From: DATFVA01 sp963832355
GTDB lineage: Bacteria > Bacteroidota > Ignavibacteria > Ignavibacteriales > Ignavibacteriaceae
Reading direction: 5' to 3'
Assembly (NCBI GenBank): GCA_963832355.1
Contig: CAWHTX010000016.1
Location: 1-64,000 of the forward strand
DNA length: 64,000 bases
Part shown: in pieces, positions 34,051-43,358 of the stretch
How the letters are laid out: each line of letters starts with the position of its first letter
Position numbering within the stretch: the first letter of the stretch is position 1
Program-made: the position numbers and the translations under genes
The notes under the pieces: model-generated
Told to the model about the DNA's origin: nothing
Databases searched by the model: none
Seen by the model: only the letters and a program-made list of their open reading frames with translations

Positions 34051-35502
34051 TCAGTTACCTTCCTGAATGCGGATTATATTATTGGCCATTCCGTTAAAAA
34101 TAAAAGAATGAAACGGCAGAACAGAATACCAGTACAACCTGCCCAACAAACCTTTGGGTCTGAAGGTTGCTGTCTGAATCAGACTGTAATTATCATCTTC
34201 CTTTACAATCTTGAATTCAAGCCAGGCTTCTCCGGGAAGTTTCATTTCCGCATAAAGAAGAAGCCGCGCATTGGCCCTGTCAGCAGCAAGCACTCTCCAG
34301 AAGTCCACTGTATCCCCTGTATTTATTGTATGCTCATTGGTCCTTCCGCGCCGGAGACCTACACCCCCGAACAGCTTATCAAGTATTCCCCGTATCTTCC
34401 AGAGCCAGTTACCGTAATACCATCCATGCTTTCCGCCAATTGACCAGATCTTATCAAGTACCTGGTCACGGTTATTACCGATATTCTTTTTCCTTACATC
34501 AGAATAGCAGCCATTCACCGGGATATTTATATGATTAAGCAGGGAGTTATCAGAATAGCTTGATATAAGGGCATCCTTCCAGCTTGAAACAACATTATTC
34601 TGTTCAATATTCTGGAAAGCATAATTCAAAGCTTTTTTATAAGAAGTAGGTTTAATTTTAAGAAGTTTCTCAAGCTTATTATTTTCAGCAATTAACTCAA
34701 TTTTCATACTGTTTACCAGGTGTACTGCAAGTCTGTAGGAAGTTGAGGTAACAAAGTAGAGCCAGTAGGATGACAGCCTGGGGGTCATAAGAGGAATAGT
34801 TAATATATACCTTTTTAGTCCCCTTTCCTGTGCAAACTGAAGGAGCATATCTTTGTACGTTAAGATATCCGGACCGCCGATATCATATGATTTATTATAA
34901 GTTTCAGGCATTAAGAGAACCCCGGTCAGATATTGAATTACATCCCTTATTGCAACAGGCTGGTGCCTGGTATTAAGCCAGCGGGGGGCAATCATAACCG
35001 GAAGTTTTTCTACGAGGTCACGGATTATTTCAAATGAAGCGCTTCCCGAACCGACTATTATGCCTGCCTTGACAGATGTAACGGCAATGCCTCCGGTTTT
35101 TAATACTTCTTCAACTTTTTTACGCGATTCCAGGTGTCTGGAAAGCTTTCCTTCATTGGTGATACCCCCCAGATAGATGATCTGTTTGACGGCAGTACCT
35201 TTTACCAGTTTAATAAAGTTATTTGCGGCTTTGATCTCAAGTTTCTCAAAGTCTTCCCTGTTTGAACTCATTGAATGAATAAGGTAATAAGCTGCATCAA
35301 TCTTTGCGGGAAAATCCTGATATACTCCATCCTTCAGAAAGTCTATCTCAAACAGAGTGATATCCGGATGTGCAAAGACACCTTCCTTAGGAAATCGGTT
35401 CCTGTCTCTGACACAGCATATTATCTTATGTCCGTCACCAAGAAGTGCGGGAATAATTCTTTTTCCAATATATCCGGTTGCACCGGTTAACAAAATATTC
35501 AT
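34051..35502 (-). CDS. NAD(P)-binding SDR fused to DUF2867
   Basis: Started at the ATG at 35502 (MNILLTGATGYIGKRIIPAL, the Rossmann motif GxTGYxG); the upstream ATG would add 21 residues. The protein has 483 residues. Residues ~1-290 are an atypical SDR/NmrA-like NAD(P)-binding domain with HSMSSNREDFEKLE, AGIIVGSGSASFEI and YDIGGPDILTYKDML. Residues ~330-480 are DUF2867 (VDFWRVLAADRANARLLLYA, FRPKGLLGRLYWYSVLPFHS, GMANNII). This two-domain form is known in YbjT-like proteins; the substrate is not established. Confidence 0.88.
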   Translation of the reverse strand: MNILLTGATGYIGKRIIPALLGDGHKIICCVRDRNRFPKEGVFAHPDITLFEIDFLKDGVYQDFPAKIDAAYYLIHSMSSNREDFEKLEIKAANNFIKLVKGTAVKQIIYLGGITNEGKLSRHLESRKKVEEVLKTGGIAVTSVKAGIIVGSGSASFEIIRDLVEKLPVMIAPRWLNTRHQPVAIRDVIQYLTGVLLMPETYNKSYDIGGPDILTYKDMLLQFAQERGLKRYILTIPLMTPRLSSYWLYFVTSTSYRLAVHLVNSMKIELIAENNKLEKLLKIKPTSYKKALNYAFQNIEQNNVVSSWKDALISSYSDNSLLNHINIPVNGCYSDVRKKNIGNNRDQVLDKIWSIGGKHGWYYGNWLWKIRGILDKLFGGVGLRRGRTNEHTINTGDTVDFWRVLAADRANARLLLYAEMKLPGEAWLEFKIVKEDDNYSLIQTATFRPKGLLGRLYWYSVLPFHSFIFNGMANNIIRIQEGN

Positions 35503-35668
35503 ACTCTCAGATGTCGTTTTATTGTATAACAGTCTTATTCTCCGGATAATTCCCTGAGATATCAATAATCCCTATAATGTGATTTATACATTATTTTCTT
35601 GCTCTGCAGGATAAGGTAATTATATATTTGTACTGAAATTACTTTTTATTCCCGGATAAGGAATTTTT

Positions 35669-36295
35669 TTGGCAGCTTATCTTGTACTCGGTATTACTTA
35701 CGCTTTCGCAGCTGCTATTCAGCCGGGGCCATTCCAGACATTTTTGATCTCTCAGACCTTAAAGAACGGATGGAAAAAGACCCTGCCCGCCGCTTTCGCC
35801 CCTATATTAAGCGATATCCCGATCATTATTGTTATACTGCTTCTACTTACAAGAATTCCGCCGGGGTTTCTTGCATTTTTGCAGATCGGAGGAGGTCTGC
35901 TTTTATTTTACCTGGCTTTCGATTCATTTAAATCTTTTCTGAAATTTGAAGAATTAAGTAAACAAAAAAAGTCCCGAAGCGATAAAACTCTATTTAAAGC
36001 TGTGATGGTAAATGCTCTTAATCCCAACCCTTACCTTGGATGGAGTTTAATAATGGGACCCCTTTTCATCAAAGCTTACAGGGAAGCATCGATCAACGGT
36101 GCTGTACTGATCATAGGTTTTTATGTTACCATGGTTTTATGCCAGATGGGGATAATAATGTTATTCGGCCTTACCAAAAATCTTGGTCCCAGGGTAACAA
36201 AAGTTACTCTCGGAATTGCTGCTTTAGGCTTAACGGTTTTCGGGATTTACCTGATGCAGCAGGGGATTTCTGCCATAGCTGCTAACGGTATTTAA
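35669..36295 (+). CDS. LysE-family amino-acid exporter
   Basis: A 208-residue integral membrane protein with six hydrophobic segments. The family hallmark at the N-terminus is present as AAAIQPGPFQTFLISQTLK; a second family region is VMVNALNPNPYLGWSLIMGP. LysE/RhtB proteins export basic or hydrophobic amino acids or similar solutes by proton exchange. The start codon is TTG at 35669 with ataagga upstream; it converges with and overlaps the next minus-strand frame by 4 nt. Confidence 0.87.
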   Translation: MAAYLVLGITYAFAAAIQPGPFQTFLISQTLKNGWKKTLPAAFAPILSDIPIIIVILLLLTRIPPGFLAFLQIGGGLLLFYLAFDSFKSFLKFEELSKQKKSRSDKTLFKAVMVNALNPNPYLGWSLIMGPLFIKAYREASINGAVLIIGFYVTMVLCQMGIIMLFGLTKNLGPRVTKVTLGIAALGLTVFGIYLMQQGISAIAANGI

Positions 36296-36507
36296 GCTGT
36301 GCGGGTTTGAGCATATTCAGCACCGCCGCTCTCTCTATCATTATACCTGAGATTATTCTTTATAATACGCAGCATTATACGCGGGGCGAGTATTGAAGGC
36401 GGAGAGGCGACCATATTAATCACTTTAAGGAAAGCAATTGATACATCAGCATCATAATGAGCTGCAGTGTGTAGTTTCTTTATATACCAGTTCAGAAACC
36501 TGGTCAT
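36292..36507 (-). CDS. Small frame resembling the C-terminal tail of an FAD monooxygenase
   Basis: From the ATG at 36507 it gives 71 residues (an earlier ATG at 36549 overlaps the upstream gene by 8 nt and adds 14). The stretch YDADVSIAFLKVINMVASPP and then ILAPRIMLRIIKN resembles the C-terminal helical tail found in some FAD-dependent monooxygenases. No Rossmann motif is present. It follows directly after the FMO-like gene on the same strand, which suggests a detached domain or decayed gene remnant. Confidence 0.45.
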   Translation of the reverse strand: MTRFLNWYIKKLHTAAHYDADVSIAFLKVINMVASPPSILAPRIMLRIIKNNLRYNDRESGGAEYAQTRTA

Positions 36508-36541
36508 AATGATTACCTTTTGTTTACCCGCGGATCTATTC

Positions 36542-37636
36542 TCATGCATAACTCATCCTCCTGTCGATATCTTTAACAATATATTTCGCATCTCTTGCAG
36601 CACCATGCACCATAGTTGACGAAAGAGCATAGAGGAAATGAAGGCCGGTGAAATACAAACCAGGTTCTTTGCTCACTATACCACGCTGATGCATTGGCTC
36701 CGTATTTTTAAAAACCGGAATATCTATCCAGGAAAATGAAGGATAGAATCCCGTACACCAGACTACGTTTTTTACATCAGGTTTATGTCCATCTTCAAAA
36801 AGAGGAAATCCTCCGGAAACATCAATTACTTTTGAAGCACGTATTATACCCGCCACATCTAAATCACGTGGTTTAATTCTGATAAGTCCCCCGCCCATCG
36901 ATAAAAATTTCGGTCTTACTTTTCTGCCGATTGGAGTACTGGTGGTAAGTATTCTGTGAAACAGGAAACGTACAACCAGCCTGACAAGAATAAGCCTTGC
37001 AGGCAGGCCTTCGATGTTAAATGGTATATGACCTGTATCCCTGCCTGAGAGCCAGACCTTGTGGCCATTGCGGGCTGCTTCCAGTGCTATTTCCGCTCCC
37101 GAATTGCCGGCACCGACAACAAGTACACCACCATCCTGGAACTGAGAAGGACGCCGGTAGTCGAGTGAATGAAATTGAGTAATATCAGGATTAAGTTTCC
37201 GGGCAAATTCCGGGACTTTCGGAACCTGGAAAGTTGACATTGCAACAACCACATTTTCAGCTGCGAACTGCTTACCATCAGCAGATACACAAAATAAATC
37301 TCCTTCTTTGGAAAGGCTGTTAACCTTCATTCCTGTTTTTACAGGAAGTTCAAAATGAGCTGCATACTTTTCCAGGTAATCAGCCATTTCATCTTTGGTC
37401 GGGAAATAATTAGGATCTGCCGGGAAGGGCATCCCTGCCAGTCCGTCGAATTTAGCGGGGGTGAAAAGATGCAGTGAGTCCCAGCGTTTCCGCCAAGAAT
37501 CCCCTATTCGTTTGTTCGCATCCAGTATCAGGAAAGGAATTCCTGCTTTTTTAAGATAATATCCAACCGACAAACCTGCCTGACCTGCTCCTATTACGAT
37601 TACCTTGTACTTCTCCTCCGCCATATTAGTCATCAT
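36542..37636 (-). CDS. Flavin-containing monooxygenase-like NAD(P)/FAD oxidoreductase
   Basis: A 364-residue cytoplasmic flavoprotein of the CzcO/FMO group. FAD-binding GAGQAGLSVGYYLKKAG (~15-31), then GDSWRKRWDSLHLFTPAKFD, typical of FMO-like enzymes, the NADPH site VVGAGNSGAEIALEAARNG (~170), and the late motif VVWCTGFYPSFSWID (~305). There are two tandem ATGs behind ggaggtgag, so the start is 37636 or 37633. Substrate unknown; family members oxygenate small thiols, amines or ketones. It is transcribed toward the small 36292 frame. Confidence 0.88.
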   Translation of the reverse strand: MMTNMAEEKYKVIVIGAGQAGLSVGYYLKKAGIPFLILDANKRIGDSWRKRWDSLHLFTPAKFDGLAGMPFPADPNYFPTKDEMADYLEKYAAHFELPVKTGMKVNSLSKEGDLFCVSADGKQFAAENVVVAMSTFQVPKVPEFARKLNPDITQFHSLDYRRPSQFQDGGVLVVGAGNSGAEIALEAARNGHKVWLSGRDTGHIPFNIEGLPARLILVRLVVRFLFHRILTTSTPIGRKVRPKFLSMGGGLIRIKPRDLDVAGIIRASKVIDVSGGFPLFEDGHKPDVKNVVWCTGFYPSFSWIDIPVFKNTEPMHQRGIVSKEPGLYFTGLHFLYALSSTMVHGAARDAKYIVKDIDRRMSYA

Positions 37637-37778
37637 CTCACCTCCGGTTATTAGATTTTGATGTTTTAGTTTCTGAGGACAATATAGCGGTGAGTTAAGG
37701 GATAAAAATCAGGGGTACTACGTAATTTTATAAAAATCAGTACGTATATCGTTCCCGGAAGGAGAAAGGTCACATCAG

Positions 37779-38501
37779 CTAAAAAAGCTTATGTCGTACT
37801 GAATATGATGCTGCATATGCACGTGCTGATTTCCCTGATATCCCCATTTTACTATAGATATTTGTGAGATGTTTTTCGACCGTCCGAATGCTCAGGAAAA
37901 GCTGATCGGCAATTTCTTCATTATTTTTTCCGCCGGCGATTAATCTTAACACTTCCAGCTCCCGCCCGGTAAACTCATATTCACTCTGAACCTCTGCATT
38001 CTTTTTATATATATTTTTGAGGGTGTGTCTCATATTTTCAAGATCCCTTTCAGCCCCAAGCTTCCTGAAGCTGTTCTCTGCTGAATTTAATTCAGCTTCA
38101 GCCTGTGCATAAAATTTCAGACTTACCAGTGCATCGGCAAGGTTTACCCTGCATCTTGCTGCTTCGAACGGAGCTGATATTCTGTCATAAATATCCACGG
38201 CATCTTCAAGGTTTTCTTTTGCCGACTGATAATTTTTTAAGGCAAGGCTTAAGCTGCCCTCTGCACTTAACAGCGCAGCCCGCAGCGGTGCAGTATTTAT
38301 TGCTTCTGATATCTCTCTTAATTCATCCAGCTTTTTACCGGCTTCTTCAAACCTTCCCAATTTGGCATAAATCCTGATCAGGATCTCTAATCCTGCGGTC
38401 CTTTCTGCTTTTTCATCAGGACCAAATCCACGCAGATATCTTTCTGCGGGGCTTAAGGCTTTGTCATATTCACCTTTATCATAGCTCAGATACGCAGAAT
38501 A
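37779..38501 (-). CDS. TPR-LuxR regulator, 3' part of frameshifted gene (HTH)
   Basis: Continues the helix repeats of 38479-39435 in another frame (YSAYLSYDKGEYDKALSPAE and further TPR-like repeats), then at ~175-240 a LuxR-type HTH: TGRELEVLRLIAGGKNNEEI, then ADQLFLSIRTVEKHLTNIYS. This domain binds DNA as a dimer. The joined protein (~550 residues) would be a TPR-plus-LuxR transcription factor without the NB-ARC ATPase of MalT. It reads from the strand opposite to the ABC genes, and no operator is identifiable. Confidence 0.83.
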   Translation of the reverse strand, partial: YSAYLSYDKGEYDKALSPAERYLRGFGPDEKAERTAGLEILIRIYAKLGRFEEAGKKLDELREISEAINTAPLRAALLSAEGSLSLALKNYQSAKENLEDAVDIYDRISAPFEAARCRVNLADALVSLKFYAQAEAELNSAENSFRKLGAERDLENMRHTLKNIYKKNAEVQSEYEFTGRELEVLRLIAGGKNNEEIADQLFLSIRTVEKHLTNIYSKMGISGKSARAYAASYSVRHKLF

Positions 38502-39435
38502 CAAGATGAACAAGAGGATGCGACTCAACTTTACTGAGCAGTTCTTCAGCGCCTTTCCAATCCCCCTTCCTTCTTTTCAGATCTGCAAGTCGCACCGTAC
38601 AGGCATTTACCTGAACAGGTCTTAGTTTCTGCAGCTCCGTTGATGCAGATATCAGTTCCTCTTCAGCTTCCTCCCAGTCGCCTTTCCACATTAAAACACC
38701 GGCATATTTCATCCTGCAGTTGGCAAACATAGCCTTATACTTCCAGCGCTTGCATATTTCTTTCACATTATTGCACCACTGACTGGCCCGTTCATAATCT
38801 CTTATCTTTTCGCATGCATCTATAAGGTAGCAGCAGGTAATTGTAGTAAATTTTATATCCCCGTTCTCAGAAGTTAATGCAAGCAGAGTTGCGTCATCAA
38901 GTAAAGGCATGCCCTCAGAGACTTTGCCTTCTACCACAAGTATAAAACCTTTCAGGGCTTCGGCAAGCATTTCACGGTCTACATTCTGCAATGATTTACT
39001 GATCCTGAGACTTTCATCGATAAGTCTGAAAGCCTGTTCACTATTCTTTTCAACCTGGAAAGACCAGCGTGCTTTAAGAAGTTTAATCATAGCAAGTTCG
39101 GGGGAGTCGGGTAGTCCTTCTAAAAGTTTTTCAGCTCTCTGGAACCAGCCGCTTGCCACAGCAAACTCGCCTTTGAATTCTATGTAATCAAGTCCCAACC
39201 AGCAGGAAATACGTGCGGCCCCCACCTTATTATTATCCCTTAGGAAAAGATTGTATGCTTTAGACCTTAGATCGAACACCTGTGCAGCATCGTTCAGCCA
39301 CCAGTATGCCCAGCCCAGCTCTTCATACACTTCAGCCGATTCTTCAGCGGCAAGAGCTTTCTCCAGCAGATCCTTTGCCTTCTCCCATTCACCAACGGCT
39401 AAAGCCTCACGTCCTTTTTCCAGTAATTCATTCAT
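38479..39435 (-). CDS. TPR-LuxR regulator, 5' part of frameshifted gene (TPR)
   Basis: The N-terminal ~310 residues of a TPR array: MNELLEKGREALAVGEWEKA, KDLLEKALAAEESAEVYEEL, GWAYWWLND, then helix pairs of ~35-40 residues, e.g. EEELISASTELQKLRPVQV. No signal peptide and no membrane helix. The coherent reading ends near HL at ~38503, where the next frame takes over (removal of one T gives HLYSAYLSYDKG). The TPR part is the likely sensor or protein-protein module of the regulator. Confidence 0.83.
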   Translation of the reverse strand: MNELLEKGREALAVGEWEKAKDLLEKALAAEESAEVYEELGWAYWWLNDAAQVFDLRSKAYNLFLRDNNKVGAARISCWLGLDYIEFKGEFAVASGWFQRAEKLLEGLPDSPELAMIKLLKARWSFQVEKNSEQAFRLIDESLRISKSLQNVDREMLAEALKGFILVVEGKVSEGMPLLDDATLLALTSENGDIKFTTITCCYLIDACEKIRDYERASQWCNNVKEICKRWKYKAMFANCRMKYAGVLMWKGDWEEAEEELISASTELQKLRPVQVNACTVRLADLKRRKGDWKGAEELLSKVESHPLVHLVFCVSEL

Positions 39436-39901
39436 ATTACAATCTTTGTATTATTGCGGGATCAGAAACTCTTTTGGGGAATTCTACGTCGGACTTAAAA
39501 TAAGAATTATTGTATAAAAAAAACTTACTGATTGAATAATTGTGCAAAATATCAGAGAGGTTTAAATAAAAACTCCCTTCAATAATAGAAAGGAAAACTG
39601 CAATTATTTTTATGACTCTTTATTGAACTTCAGATCAAAAAAACATATAATAGATCCAGGGAAGATCATTTATTATCCTCAGTAAATGTATATTTTTTCA
39701 CCAATTTCCTGTTTAATATTTCAGCAGATTGCACGCCAAATAGGTGTTGAACCGTCCTTGAACCGTCTTTTCCCCGACCCAAAAACGGCATTAATACGTC
39801 TTTTTACCTGAGCAATTATCGTCTGATACCACCCTGGAAACACTAGTATAATAGCCCGGACGTGAAATTATTTCTACTTAGAATAATTGAAGGGTACTTA
39901 T
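39436..39901. other. 466-bp intergenic region
   Basis: No gene is supported. It is AT-rich and contains one tandem direct repeat of ttgaaccgtc (39747-39756 and 39758-39767, 11-bp period), about 310 bp upstream of the regulator start. I see no hairpin with a T tract. Confidence 0.5.
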
Positions 39902-40174
39902 TTACCATAATTTAGAAGCGATAGCAGCAGCTCCGAAGATCAATGCAGTGTTGATTGAAACTAACCAGTGATAAAATAATTTTCCCGGTCTGCCGGTTTC
40001 CTCAAGTGTTAGTTTTTTATAGCGCTGTGCATAAAACGGAAGCATAACATTCAGAAAAATAAAATAAACTTTTTCTCCCCTCTTCTGAAGTTCACTGAAT
40101 ATCATAATACCTGAGGTTATATACCAGCCGACGGCAATAAAGGCTAAAATGGCTAATAAAATTGTCAGACTCAT
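39902..40174 (-). CDS. Small two-helix membrane protein, unknown
   Basis: A 90-residue protein with an N-terminal hydrophobic segment (MSLTILLAILAFIAVGWYI) and a second one at ~65-88 (WLVSINTALIFGAAAIASK), connected by a basic stretch FYAQRYKKLTLEETGRPGK. SD gcaggaggag lies upstream. No family recognised. It stands alone between the LuxR regulator and the ABC exporter. Confidence 0.62.
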   Translation of the reverse strand: MSLTILLAILAFIAVGWYITSGIMIFSELQKRGEKVYFIFLNVMLPFYAQRYKKLTLEETGRPGKLFYHWLVSINTALIFGAAAIASKLW

Positions 40175-40387
40175 TTTAGTTCTCCTCCTGCAGGAAAAAG
40201 GTTATGAAATTTTAATCGAAACATCTCATACTCGTTACTTTAGGCAGTAATAATTTACATTAATAATGCCCCGAAATAACTATTAACGGATGAAAGGGAT
40301 ATAAAATTAATGAACGGGGAGTATCTTGTTGTAATGGAACGACTGCTTCTGTAAATTGACGGCTGAATTGAAAGCCTTTTTTTAGTT

Positions 40388-41305
40388 ATGATTTCCATAT
40401 CTAACCTCACAAAAAAATTTGGTGCCACCACAGCCCTCGATGATGTTTCACTTGAAATAAAGCAGAAGGAATTCTTCGGACTCCTTGGTCCTAACGGTGC
40501 AGGAAAATCAACATTGATGAATCTCCTTATAGGTTATCTGGGCGCAGACACTGGTGAAATTCTGATTGATGGCGAAAAAATGCTTCCGGGCTCGCTGGAA
40601 CTGAGAAAAAAGATAGGACTGGTTCCTCAAACAATAGCTCTTTATGAGGATATTTCAGCAAAAGAGAACCTGGAAATATTCGGTTCATTCTACGGGATAT
40701 TGAAAAAGGACCTGAGATATATTATTGCAGAAAACCTTAAAACAGTTGGTTTGTTTGAAAGGAGGAACGACACAGTAAAATCGTTCTCGGGAGGAATGAA
40801 AAGAAGGCTCAACCTTGCCGCTTCTCTCCTTCACGATCCTGAGATAATTCTCTGTGACGAACCGACGGTAGGTATCGACCCTCAGTCGCGTAATGCAATA
40901 TTCGACTACCTGGAAGCATTAAACAGAGACGGGAAGACTATTATATATACAACTCATTATATGGAAGAGGCAGAAAGACTCTGTACAAGGATTGCCATAA
41001 TAGATTCAGGGAATATAATCTCTGTCGGTACACTTGATGACCTGCTGAACAAACTGGAATTAAAGCAGACCATTTCAATTTCCAAAAACCCGGTTACCGA
41101 AAAGCATATCAGTTCCTTTAGGTCATTCGGAACCATTATAAATGGACAGGAGAAGTATGAACTTCAGCCTGAAGACGGTTTGGTTCTTTCCGACTTCTTC
41201 AGGAAAGTTGAAGAGACAGGAATAGGTTATTCTTCCGTTAATATCAGGAGACCCTCACTGGAAGCACTCTTTCTTCACCTGACGGGAAGGAGTCTGAGGG
41301 ATTGA
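40388..41305 (+). CDS. ABC transporter ATP-binding protein (ABC-2 exporter)
   Basis: A 305-residue ATPase. Walker A GPNGAGKST (~35), signature SGGMKRRLNLA (~135), Walker B IILCDEPTVGID (~155), H-loop TTHYMEEAERLC. The C-terminal ~80 residues (FRSFGTIINGQ..., SLEALFLHLTGRSLRD) are the typical DrrA/NatA-like tail. It drives the permease encoded next to it, whose TTG start overlaps its stop, so the two are translationally coupled. Drugs, lipids or peptides are the usual substrates of this exporter group. Confidence 0.93.
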   Translation: MISISNLTKKFGATTALDDVSLEIKQKEFFGLLGPNGAGKSTLMNLLIGYLGADTGEILIDGEKMLPGSLELRKKIGLVPQTIALYEDISAKENLEIFGSFYGILKKDLRYIIAENLKTVGLFERRNDTVKSFSGGMKRRLNLAASLLHDPEIILCDEPTVGIDPQSRNAIFDYLEALNRDGKTIIYTTHYMEEAERLCTRIAIIDSGNIISVGTLDDLLNKLELKQTISISKNPVTEKHISSFRSFGTIINGQEKYELQPEDGLVLSDFFRKVEETGIGYSSVNIRRPSLEALFLHLTGRSLRD

Positions 41306-42627
41306 AAAAGATATTAAGACTCATTAAGAAGGATTACATTTTATTCTGGCATGATAAAGTAGCTGTTGGTTTAACTTTCATTGTGCCCGCGGCGCTGATC
41401 CTGTTATTTGGTTCGATCTTCGGAAGATCGGGAGGCGGAACCGCGAGCGGGATAAGGCTGGCTTTTCTTAGTCAGAACCAAACCAAAATCGCAAAAAAGA
41501 TCGAGTCAACACTCGACACATCCTCAACCTTTCGAATCATTAAATCCTACACCGATGACGAAGGAAAAGAAGTACCTTTTGATACCAGCAGCATTAAGGA
41601 CTATATAATAAAAGGGAATGCTTCATCGGCTCTCGTGATTCCAAAGGATGCCTACACGGATACTTCTTTCGGGATAAAACTGAAGTTCTATTATAATCCT
41701 AAGAATGCGATGGAGATGCAGATAGTTCAGGGACTTCTGCAGCAGGCTATCATGACACAAATACCGGAGGTATTCAACCAGAGTATGATGCGCCGATCGG
41801 AAGAATATCTCGGTAAACAAAAAGGAACGATGTTCAACAAAAAAATGGCATCAGTTATAAGTCAGTATTTTGATGTAGATACATCAAAAATCCTCAGACA
41901 GGGTTTTTACAGTTTTGAGAGTGACACTACTGATGAAGATACTGCATCTACGAAAGGAGCTTCAGATTTTTTCAAGAACATTGTTAAGCTTGATAAGGAA
42001 CAGCTGGTAGGGAAAGAAGTAAGTAACCCGAATGCAACAAGAAGTGTGGGCGGCTGGGCTATGATGTTTCTTCTCTTCAGTATAACTGCATCTGCAACAT
42101 CACTTTTCGATGAAAGGAATTCCGGTGTTACTTTAAGAATATTATCAGCACCCGTATCGCGTACTGACATATTATGGAGCAAGTATCTTTACAACATATC
42201 CCTCGGGATAATCCAGCTTCTTGTTCTTTTCCTGGCGGGATATGCGCTTTTCAATATTGATATTTTTTCGAACTTCGGAAATCTGTTCCTCGTTATAATT
42301 TGTTCATCGGCTGCCGCCACGGCATTCGGAATGGTACTGGCTGCCTTCAGCAAAACCAATGCACAGGCCAACGGCCTGGGAACCTTCCTGATTTTAACTA
42401 TGAGTGCTATTGGAGGAGCCTGGTTTCCTACCTTCCTCCTGCCTGAATTTATAAGGATTTTAAGCAAGTTTACGATAGTGTACTGGTCGGTAGAAGGATT
42501 TCTGCAGGTACTATGGAACGGTGCGGGCTTTCTGGAGATTCTGCCTTACCTTGGTATTTTGATCGGTATTGGTGTTTTGGTTAATGCCGTCAGTTTCTGG
42601 CGGTTCAAAAAGGGCGATATTTTCTGA
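41302..42627 (+). CDS. ABC-2 type exporter permease
   Basis: A 441-residue permease with a TTG start overlapping the upstream stop. One N-terminal membrane helix (~18-38) is followed by a large extracytoplasmic region (~40-240) and five more helices from ~250 (GGWAMMFLLFSITASATSL, SLGIIQLLVLFLAGYALF, then LFLVIICSSAAATAFGMVLA, LGTFLILTMSAIGGAWFPTF). SVLRI-type phrases and FDERNSGVTLRILSAPVSR are the ABC-2 hallmark before the core helices. A terminator-like hairpin follows at 42703. It pairs with 40388-41305. Confidence 0.9.
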   Translation: MKKILRLIKKDYILFWHDKVAVGLTFIVPAALILLFGSIFGRSGGGTASGIRLAFLSQNQTKIAKKIESTLDTSSTFRIIKSYTDDEGKEVPFDTSSIKDYIIKGNASSALVIPKDAYTDTSFGIKLKFYYNPKNAMEMQIVQGLLQQAIMTQIPEVFNQSMMRRSEEYLGKQKGTMFNKKMASVISQYFDVDTSKILRQGFYSFESDTTDEDTASTKGASDFFKNIVKLDKEQLVGKEVSNPNATRSVGGWAMMFLLFSITASATSLFDERNSGVTLRILSAPVSRTDILWSKYLYNISLGIIQLLVLFLAGYALFNIDIFSNFGNLFLVIICSSAAATAFGMVLAAFSKTNAQANGLGTFLILTMSAIGGAWFPTFLLPEFIRILSKFTIVYWSVEGFLQVLWNGAGFLEILPYLGILIGIGVLVNAVSFWRFKKGDIF

Positions 42628-42702
42628 TTTTGGGGGTCGGTGATCAGACACAATACAAAAAATTAATTAGGTTGGTATCCTTTTTTGTTGTATGTTTCTT
42701 AT

Positions 42703-42730
42703 CCCGGTTATCATAAAACCGGGTTATTTT
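42703..42730 (+). terminator. Terminator of the ABC-2 exporter operon
   Basis: A 7-bp stem cccggtt/aaccggg with a 7-nt loop followed by ttatttt, 76 bp after the permease stop and 29 bp before the RRM gene. Confidence 0.7.
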
Positions 42731-42758
42731 ACTAATAACTTTTTAAGGATTAATATAA

Positions 42759-43010
42759 GTGAGTACTAAATTGTTTGTGGGCAGCCTGCCCTGGTCAGTT
42801 GATGACCAAAAACTGCAAGAAGCTTTTGAAGAACACGGTGAAGTGGTTTCAGCAAAAGTAATTAAAGACCGTGAAACCGGTAGATCCAGAGGATTCGGTT
42901 TCGTTGAGATGGCATCAGAGGATAGCGCTGACAGTGCTATTACTGCACTGAACAATGCTCAACTCGGTGGTAGAAATATAGTTGTTAATGTTGCTAAACC
43001 ACGTACTTAA
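42759..43010 (+). CDS. RRM-domain RNA-binding protein
   Basis: An 83-residue single-domain protein. RNP2 is LFVGSL (residues ~5-10) and RNP1 RGFGFVEM (~46-53); the fold is complete. Such small RRM proteins in cyanobacteria and Bacteroidota-type bacteria are cold- or stress-induced RNA chaperones. The start is GTG at 42759. A perfect terminator follows at 43031. The C-terminus is short, with no Gly-rich tail. Confidence 0.93.
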   Translation: MSTKLFVGSLPWSVDDQKLQEAFEEHGEVVSAKVIKDRETGRSRGFGFVEMASEDSADSAITALNNAQLGGRNIVVNVAKPRT

Positions 43011-43030
43011 TATTTAGTTGGCCGGTCTCA

Positions 43031-43064
43031 AAAGCGTTCTTTTTCAAGAACGCTTTTTCTTTTT
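43031..43064 (+). terminator. Rho-independent terminator of the RRM gene
   Basis: A perfect 11-bp stem aaagcgttctt/aagaacgcttt with a 4-nt loop (tttc), followed by a T-rich tail (ttcttttt). The best terminator in the window. Confidence 0.95.
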
Positions 43065-43079
43065 AACCCCATCTCTTTT

Positions 43080-43358
43080 CTAAACATTATCTCCCGTTAC
43101 GATCTTTTCTTTTTTCACAAGGTATCTTTTGATCTTCTGGGTAGTGGTTTTTTCAAATTCTTCTGTTCTTATATAAAACTTTCTTATCTGCTTATATAAA
43201 GGAAGCTGTTTATTAACCTTCTTAATTTCCTCATCGATTATCTTCCGGATAAGATCATCGTTTATCTCCGCATTATGTTGTTCCGAATATTCTATGAACG
43301 CATCGGCATCGGTAACTATCTGGGCGGCAATAATTTCATCGTGCTTCTCATCCAGTCC
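43080..43358 (-). CDS. Acyl-CoA synthetase, 3' part of frameshifted gene
   Basis: In the frame next to that of 43316-44815 the sequence reads GLDEKHDEIIAAQIVTDADA, then a helical stretch DDLIRKIIDEEIKKVNKQLP, YKQIRKFYIRTEEFEKTTTQ and KIKRYLV. This is the usual C-terminal lid of AMP-forming synthetases (Lys in TTTQKIKR is at the position of the catalytic lysine). It ends at a TAG at 43080. One missing base near 43357-43362 (for example a G in the ggagg run) joins it to the main frame. Confidence 0.85.
   Translation of the reverse strand, partial: GLDEKHDEIIAAQIVTDADAFIEYSEQHNAEINDDLIRKIIDEEIKKVNKQLPLYKQIRKFYIRTEEFEKTTTQKIKRYLVKKEKIVTGDNV

Noticed and set aside
39747..39767. Tandem ttgaaccgtc repeat as a regulator operator
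   Set aside because: It is only two copies in AT-rich DNA, ~310 bp from the nearest start codon; no further support.
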